From Verrucomicrobiia bacterium (GTDB lineage: Bacteria; Verrucomicrobiota; Verrucomicrobiia; Verrucomicrobiales; Akkermansiaceae): a DNA stretch of 22,085 nucleotides. Within the stretch, counting starts at the first letter, position 1. Each line of letters begins with the position of its first letter. Under the pieces are notes generated by a model. It had not been told where the DNA came from. It did no database searches and saw nothing but the letters and a program-made list of their open reading frames with translations. Positions 17,901-22,085 of the stretch are shown here, piece by piece. Position numbers and translations under genes: made by a program. The DNA lies in contig CANHKJ010000017.1 of NCBI GenBank assembly GCA_947460915.1, positions 1-22,085 on the forward strand. The letters run 5' to 3'.

Positions 17901-18347
17901 CACTCCTTGCGTCGCGACGAACTCGCGGATCTAGTGAAATTTCTCACCGAACTCGGAAAAGACGGAGCTTACAAAGTCCAAGAAGACGGCACCCTCCGTC
18001 ATTGGCAAAGTTTCCAAAATGAGACGCAATCTCTACCACTCACCACATGGGTGGACGGCAGCATCGAGCTCAAAGAAGTGCCTGTCATCCAACTGTTAGG
18101 CAAGCCCAAACGCAAACTTGAATCCGCCTTCGAGCTATCGAAGGATGGCACTGTGACGCTCGCCATCGAAGGCGCAGACAATGCTCGCATCGAACTCAAT
18201 GGCCAAGAGCTTTTCGTTAAGGAAGGCAAAATCAGCCAGCCACTGAAAGCGGGCCGACACAGCGTGCGACTGCTCATTCCCGAGCCCTCAAACGCTCGCC
18301 CCCATGTGCGCCTTTTAGATGCTACAGCCAAACCGATTCACGAATGA
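14994..18347 (+). CDS. PVC-type exported dehydrogenase with HEAT-like repeats and a CxxCH haem site
   Basis: The 1117-aa protein starts with a signal peptide (FFLALLLIPSSLWA). Residues 30-365 form the membrane-bound-dehydrogenase beta-propeller, similar to sugar dehydrogenases (WDARGRLWVASS, GPDGNLYFNQ, MGPDGALYLADWYNP). Two Asp-rich loops, DTDEDGKADKR and DRDQDGKGE, look like calcium sites. Residues 375-830 are helical HEAT-like repeats. A single cytochrome c domain spans about 855-990, with C867-I-A-C870-H871 and a likely distal M964 (SLMPAGL). The last 110 residues are beta-rich (ARIELNGQELFVKEG). Such proteins are widespread in Planctomycetota and Verrucomicrobiota, and their substrates are mostly unknown. 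Electrons would pass through the haem. Coupling to the SGNH gene and position beside fucI and galM hint at a sugar or sugar-derived substrate, which is an inference. Confidence 0.88.
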   Translation: MKFFLALLLIPSSLWAQRNLTQIPSTNPNDQLASFKVADGFEISLFASEPMVHKPIQMAWDARGRLWVASSAIYPQIRPGQTQNDQILVLEDTDEDGKADKRTVFYEGLFIPTGIWPQDGGAYVANSTELWFIHDRDQDGKGESHEVLLSGFGTEDTHHILHGIKGGPDGNLYFNQSVYIHSHIETPFGVRRLMGSGIWQFQPQTGRLEVFTLGQINPWGHVFDNWGQSFTTDGAYGEGINYAFPGATFRCLPDQLPRILKGMNPGQPKQCGLEVISGRHFPDEWQGNMITCDFRGHRVNRFSLGDEKSGYRSQQLADLVSSSHGSFRPVDVNMGPDGALYLADWYNPIIQHGEVDFRDPRRDQVHGRIWRITAKNRPLSPRVNFAKLSVDDLFKQLQAPEQSTRYWAKQEIKSRKLPKLKEAVASLMKNDDLSDTLRCEYLWAAQTAGIEDFVWFRSQFWDRAQAAADGKLRAAIVRTFHQLIRNQGTMVMAVDDANRDAFFLTLCRDPHPRVRLEAVNLMRTVATPRAIEIATTVLAQEMDENLDFALWRSCYEQSSTWLPAFQSGQISFTENSQGLLFALKAANQSNAAALLLDVVEKNQLAPEQLAELMKIIGSTIDQANLNRLFILALDAKHSPALRAQALQAMMTAQQQRGLIPEQTERLIPLLDDSATANAAIELAGLWKIEAARAKLESLASFSNSSSDTSLLSIARLGGPASEAFLNHHLKPSLSPEKQASTLQAMILLDPAKAAPRSADFLSTLKAESPASGALIQAFLSLKEGPALLTNALTGKKLPPAIASQALQKASASGGDTKALIDAITVAGGLTPITSMTEAEMRTWIEEINKSGNAARGEAIYRRMELQCIACHAIGPVGGIVGPNLVSIGSSAPMDYIIDSLLEPAKKIKEGYATAMITTKDGATHTGFLAREDQREVVLRDNAGKMQTIPAAQVSKKEVIPVSLMPAGLTHSLRRDELADLVKFLTELGKDGAYKVQEDGTLRHWQSFQNETQSLPLTTWVDGSIELKEVPVIQLLGKPKRKLESAFELSKDGTVTLAIEGADNARIELNGQELFVKEGKISQPLKAGRHSVRLLIPEPSNARPHVRLLDATAKPIHE

Positions 18348-18349
18348 TT

Positions 18350-18374
18350 GCTCCATGGTCCGAGCGAATGGAGC
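18350..18374 (+). other. Stem-loop between the dehydrogenase and mutarotase genes
   Basis: GCTCCAT (18350-18356) pairs with ATGGAGC (18368-18374) around an 11-base loop, starting 3 bp after the dehydrogenase stop codon. No T run follows, so it is not a standard terminator. It could affect transcript processing or stability, or arise by chance. Confidence 0.35.
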
Positions 18375-18443
18375 TTGCAGAAGAATGACAGAATCCAAAA
18401 AATTGCCTTGGCATTCCAGCGAATTTGCGCAAACTGCGCGCAC

Positions 18444-19589
18444 ATGAATGCAAAACCCATCATGACACTACTAGCGGGAGCTTTGCTTGCTTCTTGCGGA
18501 AAAACCACTAGCACAAGTGTCGCACTTCCAGCGGATCCTATCACCATGCAAGTCTACGGAAAATTACCCGACGGTCGTGAGGCGAAAATCTTCACGCTCA
18601 CGAACAAAAACGGCGTCATCGCCAAAGTCACCGAATACGGCGCCATCCTTGTTTCGGTCGAAGTCCCAGATAAAAACGGCGTTGTCGCCGATGTCACCCA
18701 CGGCTACGATACCCTCGATGGTTGGTTGACCAATACCAGCTACTTCGGCTCCACGGTCGGACGTTTTGGCAACCGCATTAAGGACGGGAAATTCACTCTC
18801 GATGGCAAGGAATACACTCTCGCTACGAACAATGATCCGGGCGGCATCCCCTGCCATCTGCACGGCGGCCTCAAAGGCTTCGATAAAGTTCTCTGGACCG
18901 GCAAGCAAGTCGATGGCGGTGTAGAATTTACCTATCTCTCCAAAGACGGCGAAGAAGGTTATCCGGGCAATCTCTCGGTCAAAGTAACCTACTCGCTCAA
19001 TGACAGCAACGAGCTCAAGTGGGAAGCCGAAGCCACCACCGATGCGCCAACGGTTCTGAACGTTGTTCACCACAGCTACTGGAACCTTTCCGGCGATCCT
19101 ACGGCCACGATCAACGATCACGTATTGCAACTCGAAGCCGATCATTATCTGCCCACGAATGCGGGCTTGATTCCTACTGGCGAAGTAGCACCTGTCTCTG
19201 GCACGCCGCTTGATTTCACCAAAGCCACCGCGATTGGCGAACGCGTCAATGCCGACTTTGAAGCCATCAAACTCGGCCTCGGCTACGACCATTGCTGGGT
19301 GCTACGCAAAGCCGATGGCGTGCGTCTCGCTGCTCGCGTCAAAGATCCAAAATCCGGTCGCTTGATGGAAGTCTCCACCAACCAGCCTGCGATTCAGTTC
19401 TACGGTGGCAATTTTCTCGACGGCAAAGCGATTGGCAAAAAAGGCGTCGCTTACGCCCACCGCACCGCGTTTTGCTTGGAGACGGAAAATTATCCCGATG
19501 CTCCAAACAAGCCAAACTTCCCCACGGCTGTGCTCAAGCCCGGTGAGACATACAAGCACACGATGATCCACAAATTTAGCGCGGAGTAA
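18444..19589 (+). CDS. galM: Aldose 1-epimerase (galactose mutarotase), predicted lipoprotein
   Basis: The enzyme interconverts alpha and beta anomers of galactose and related aldoses. The ATG at 18444 gives 381 aa beginning with a lipoprotein signal (MTLLAGALLASCGK, lipidated C18). The frame extends back to 18348, but the lipobox fixes the start. Family motifs are FGSTVGRFGNRI, CHLHGG, VVHHSYWNLSG with the catalytic H210, YDHCWVL, and FCLETENYPDAPNKP with the catalytic E346. Most bacterial GalM proteins studied are cytoplasmic; here the mutarotase should sit on a membrane facing the periplasm or the outside. It stands 19 bp before a sodium/sugar symporter gene, so it probably supplies the anomer used for uptake. 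The identification as a mutarotase is firm; the exact sugar is not. Confidence 0.93.
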   Translation: MNAKPIMTLLAGALLASCGKTTSTSVALPADPITMQVYGKLPDGREAKIFTLTNKNGVIAKVTEYGAILVSVEVPDKNGVVADVTHGYDTLDGWLTNTSYFGSTVGRFGNRIKDGKFTLDGKEYTLATNNDPGGIPCHLHGGLKGFDKVLWTGKQVDGGVEFTYLSKDGEEGYPGNLSVKVTYSLNDSNELKWEAEATTDAPTVLNVVHHSYWNLSGDPTATINDHVLQLEADHYLPTNAGLIPTGEVAPVSGTPLDFTKATAIGERVNADFEAIKLGLGYDHCWVLRKADGVRLAARVKDPKSGRLMEVSTNQPAIQFYGGNFLDGKAIGKKGVAYAHRTAFCLETENYPDAPNKPNFPTAVLKPGETYKHTMIHKFSAE

Positions 19590-19608
19590 TTTTTTTGATC
19601 GAACCTAT

Positions 19609-21642
19609 ATGAATTCTCTCTTTTCATTACTCGCCGTCACGGGCTCTGAGACAAAAGCCATGGGCACGCTCGACATCGTGCTCTTCCTCGTTGCCGTTGT
19701 CGGCGTTATCGTATTCGGCATTCGCCAAGGCAACAAAGAAACCGCTGGTGAATCTGACTCTGGTGGTGCAGCAGGATACTTCCTCGCGGGCCGCGGACTG
19801 ACATGGTGGCTAGTCGGATTTTCGCTGATCGCCGCAAACATTTCTACGGAACAATTCGTCGGCATGTCGGGACAAGCCGCTGACTGGCTCGGCATGGCCA
19901 TCGCTTCCTACGAATGGATGGCAGCTGTGACCCTCGTCGTCACTGCGTTTGTTTTCCTACCAAAACTATTGCGCTGCGGCATTTACACCATTCCTGAGTT
20001 TCTCGAATACCGCTACGGTGTATTCTCGCGTTCAGTGATGGCTGTTAGCACGCTGATCATTCTTGTCGGTGTTCCCACCGCATCGGTGATCTATTCTGGT
20101 GCCAAAGTGGTATCCGTGTTCTTCCACGACATTTCCGTCGCGGGTCTGGACCTCGGATCGATCACAGTTGGCTGCTGGATTATTGGCGGTTCTGCCGCTG
20201 TTTATGTTTTTGTAGGTGGTCTCAAAGCATGCGCATGGACCGACCTGATCTGGGGTGCTGCACTAATTGTCGGAGGCGGTGTCGTGATGTGGTTAGCATT
20301 TGGAGCCATGAAAGATGCCGACCCGAATGAGCTCATCCTTACCAAAGTCAACAATTCTTCCGCTACCGTCGAGGACATCAAAAACGCTGGCGCATATGAA
20401 CGCTTCGTTTTACTCAATGATGGCAAGGACGGCGAAGCCGTTGCTGTGGCTGGTGAAAACCTCGAGGGCGGCAAACTGCACATGAAGCGCCCGATCACAG
20501 ACCCTGCGATTCCATGGACTGCTCTCATGTTAGGACTGTGGATTCCTAACTTTTTCTATTGGGGACTCAATCAATACATCGTGCAACGGACTCTTGGATC
20601 CAAGTCTCTCGCCGAAGGTCAGAAGGGCATTATTTTTGCTGCTGCACTCAAACTGGTCATTCCTTTCATCGTCGTCATCCCTGGCATTCTTTGCTTCAAC
20701 CTGTATCGCGGAGACCTCGCAGGGGAAGCTACAAAGAAAAACTCCCCCATGATCGAAGCTATCGCCAAAGGTGAAGCCACGGTCTATCCATTCGCTGAGA
20801 ACTTTGCGAAAACGAATCCCGAGCAAGCTGCTACCGTTCTGGTCCACAATGCCAAGATCGCCGGTGTGCCCGTTCCCGCAACGGACAACTCACCCGCTGC
20901 TCTCGCCGCCGCGAACAATGACATTGTCAGCGCAAGTAGTGCCGCCAAGGGTAATAAGCTCGTAGGCTACGACTACGATGCCGCCTTCCCGATCTTGCTA
21001 CGCAATCTCATGAAACCAGGCATCACTTGGTTTGTGCTCGCTGCAATCTTCGGTGCCGTTGTTTCCTCATTGGCATCCATGCTGAACTCTGCTGCAACTA
21101 TCGCAACAATGGACATTTTCCAGAAGTTCAAGAAAGACGCGACGCAAGACCAATTGGTCAACGCAGGCAAAGGCTTCACCTTGTTGTTCGTGCTCATCGC
21201 TTGCATCATCGCCCCCTTCCTCGGCAATCCTGCGTTTGGCGGCATCTTCACGATCATCCAAGAGTTCCAAGGCTTCATCAGCCCCGGCATCCTCGCTGTG
21301 TTCCTCTTCGGCTTCCTTGCTCCACGCACACCACGCTACTTCGGCTGGCTTGGCATCATCGTGAACATCGTTCTCTACGGATCGATTAAATGGTTCGTAG
21401 GACCAGCACTCTGCAACAACGGCATGTGGTTTGCTTCCGAAATCACATTCCTTGACCGCATGAGCATCTGCTTCCTCGTGATTGTCCTGATCGGAGTGAT
21501 TCTCAACTTCGTCAATCCGCTCCAAACTCCAGCGAAGCTTCCCGTGTCGGAAACCATCGCACTCGAGTCTTCGAAGGTGGCCAAGATTGGTGGTGTCGCG
21601 GTGATCGCCGCCATGCTCGTCCTCTACTACATCTACTGGTAA
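19609..21642 (+). CDS. Sodium/solute symporter (SSS family, SGLT-like)
   Basis: This 677-aa integral membrane protein has many hydrophobic segments consistent with the SSS family core of 13-14 helices plus an extra C-terminal one (VAVIAAMLVLYYIYW). Family features are FLAGRGLTWWLVGFSLIAAN near residue 60, QFVGMSGQA, YTIPEFLEYRYG, WGLNQYIVQRTLGSKSLAEG, and SSLASMLNSAATIATMDIF from S486, the helix that carries the sodium site in this family. Two hydrophilic loops are long: about 235-300 and 375-460. Sugar transport is likely because the mutarotase gene ends 19 bp upstream and a beta-galactosidase gene follows, but the substrate (galactose, fucose or another) cannot be read from the sequence. 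A strong terminator ends the transcript 20 bp after the stop. Confidence 0.93.
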   Translation: MNSLFSLLAVTGSETKAMGTLDIVLFLVAVVGVIVFGIRQGNKETAGESDSGGAAGYFLAGRGLTWWLVGFSLIAANISTEQFVGMSGQAADWLGMAIASYEWMAAVTLVVTAFVFLPKLLRCGIYTIPEFLEYRYGVFSRSVMAVSTLIILVGVPTASVIYSGAKVVSVFFHDISVAGLDLGSITVGCWIIGGSAAVYVFVGGLKACAWTDLIWGAALIVGGGVVMWLAFGAMKDADPNELILTKVNNSSATVEDIKNAGAYERFVLLNDGKDGEAVAVAGENLEGGKLHMKRPITDPAIPWTALMLGLWIPNFFYWGLNQYIVQRTLGSKSLAEGQKGIIFAAALKLVIPFIVVIPGILCFNLYRGDLAGEATKKNSPMIEAIAKGEATVYPFAENFAKTNPEQAATVLVHNAKIAGVPVPATDNSPAALAAANNDIVSASSAAKGNKLVGYDYDAAFPILLRNLMKPGITWFVLAAIFGAVVSSLASMLNSAATIATMDIFQKFKKDATQDQLVNAGKGFTLLFVLIACIIAPFLGNPAFGGIFTIIQEFQGFISPGILAVFLFGFLAPRTPRYFGWLGIIVNIVLYGSIKWFVGPALCNNGMWFASEITFLDRMSICFLVIVLIGVILNFVNPLQTPAKLPVSETIALESSKVAKIGGVAVIAAMLVLYYIYW

Positions 21643-21661
21643 TCTTACCCGAAATTCACCT

Positions 21662-21697
21662 GCCCTGCCTTTGCAAAAAGGCAGGGCATTTTCTTTT
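21662..21697 (+). terminator. Strong intrinsic terminator after the symporter
   Basis: GCCCTGCCTTT (21662-21672) and AAAGGCAGGGC (21677-21687) form a perfect 11-bp stem around the GCAA tetraloop, followed by ATTTTCTTTT. This is the best terminator in the window. It separates the symporter from the beta-galactosidase gene. Confidence 0.93.
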
Positions 21698-21723
21698 ACA
21701 AGCACGTCATTCTGCGTTACTAC
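21695..21723 (+). promoter_or_regulatory. Possible sigma70-type promoter for the beta-galactosidase
   Basis: TTTACA (21695-21700, five of six bases matching TTGACA) is separated by 17 bases from TACTAC (21718-21723, a poor -10 with three of six matches). It starts within the terminator's T run and ends 18 bp before the ATG. A promoter is needed here because of the strong terminator, but the -10 match is weak. Confidence 0.25.
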
Positions 21724-21741
21724 TCGACCATCAACTTCGCC

Positions 21742-22085
21742 ATGAAACGACTTCTCGCATTTCTCTTTCTCTGCTCTTTCCTCCATGGCCAGCAGGCCGA
21801 TTGGGAGAACCAAGCCGTTTTCCGAATCAACAAGGAAGCTCCTCGTGCCACCTCGATGCCATTTCCTAACAAGGAAGCTGCCAATGGCAAACTTCGACTT
21901 GAATCCCCATGGTGCAAGCTCCTCAACGGCAACTGGAAATTTCACCACACCGGCAATCCAGCCACGCGCCCGCAAGGCTTCGAGGCTGTTGCGTTCGATG
22001 ACTCTTCATGGAAAGAAATCCCCGTACCTGCAAACTGGCAACTCCATGGCTATGGCGCACCACTTTACACGAATATCACCTATCC
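21742..22085 (+). CDS. Exported GH2 beta-galactosidase, partial
   Basis: The ATG at 21742 opens a signal peptide (KRLLAFLFLCSFLHGQQ), and the frame stays open for 114 codons to the window end. The visible N-terminus matches the start of large GH2 beta-galactosidases of the LacZ type: DWENQAVFRINKEAPRA, the sugar-binding-domain stretch KLLNGNWKFHH, FDDSSWKEIPVPANWQ and YGAPLYTNITYP. The catalytic glutamates lie beyond the window, so activity cannot be checked. The signal peptide means it should act outside the cytoplasm and release galactose from oligosaccharides or glycans. It lies downstream of the symporter terminator and probably has its own promoter. Confidence 0.9.
   Translation, partial: MKRLLAFLFLCSFLHGQQADWENQAVFRINKEAPRATSMPFPNKEAANGKLRLESPWCKLLNGNWKFHHTGNPATRPQGFEAVAFDDSSWKEIPVPANWQLHGYGAPLYTNITY

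Noticed and set aside
21067..21975. Minus-strand open frame of 302 codons
   Set aside because: It spans the symporter end, the strong terminator and the beta-galactosidase start in antisense, and has no recognisable domain.

Overview
This window looks like chromosomal DNA of a member of the PVC group, most likely Verrucomicrobiota. The strongest marker is a very large exported protein with the layout of the 'PVC-type' dehydrogenases (beta-propeller, HEAT-like repeats, one CxxCH haem site), coupled to an SGNH-fold partner. Moderate GC content, many exported proteins of unknown function and a near-total lack of Shine-Dalgarno sequences fit this. The species cannot be named from the sequence alone. 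I found no insertion sequence, phage gene, tRNA, rRNA or CRISPR array.

Layout. (1) 1-713, minus strand: start of a serine beta-lactamase-like hydrolase that runs off the left edge. (2) 769-4734, plus strand: aroB (shikimate pathway), an exported HtrA/Deg-type protease with four PDZ domains, and a small exported trypsin-fold protein whose catalytic His and Ser are replaced. (3) 4735-5298: the only long non-coding stretch, with two overlapping inverted repeats and a 21-bp tandem repeat. (4) 8394-5299, minus strand: a cell-wall amidase, a zinc-ribbon TPM-domain protein and a membrane partner overlapping it by ATGA. (5) 8603-12157, plus strand: a LysM lipoprotein with its own terminator, then three exported proteins (a thioredoxin fold with a damaged CxxC, an unknown helical protein, and a SurA/parvulin-like chaperone) ending at a terminator. 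(6) 12228-22085, plus strand: a sugar-related block with L-fucose isomerase, the SGNH protein and PVC dehydrogenase pair, a lipoprotein galactose mutarotase, a sodium/sugar symporter, a strong terminator, and the start of an exported GH2 beta-galactosidase.

How the genes may work together. Regions 2-5 are mostly envelope functions: protein quality control, peptidoglycan turnover and periplasmic folding. Region 6 fits use of fucose- and galactose-containing glycans. The beta-galactosidase would release galactose outside the cytoplasm, the mutarotase would interconvert its anomers, the symporter would import sugar, and FucI would start fucose catabolism. The role of the SGNH-PVC dehydrogenase pair is unknown. 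Four exported proteins keep a recognisable enzyme fold but lack expected catalytic residues (trypsin-like, thioredoxin-like, parvulin, SGNH). That recurring pattern, the four-PDZ HtrA with its degenerate neighbour, and the repeat/hairpin region are the points most worth a second look.
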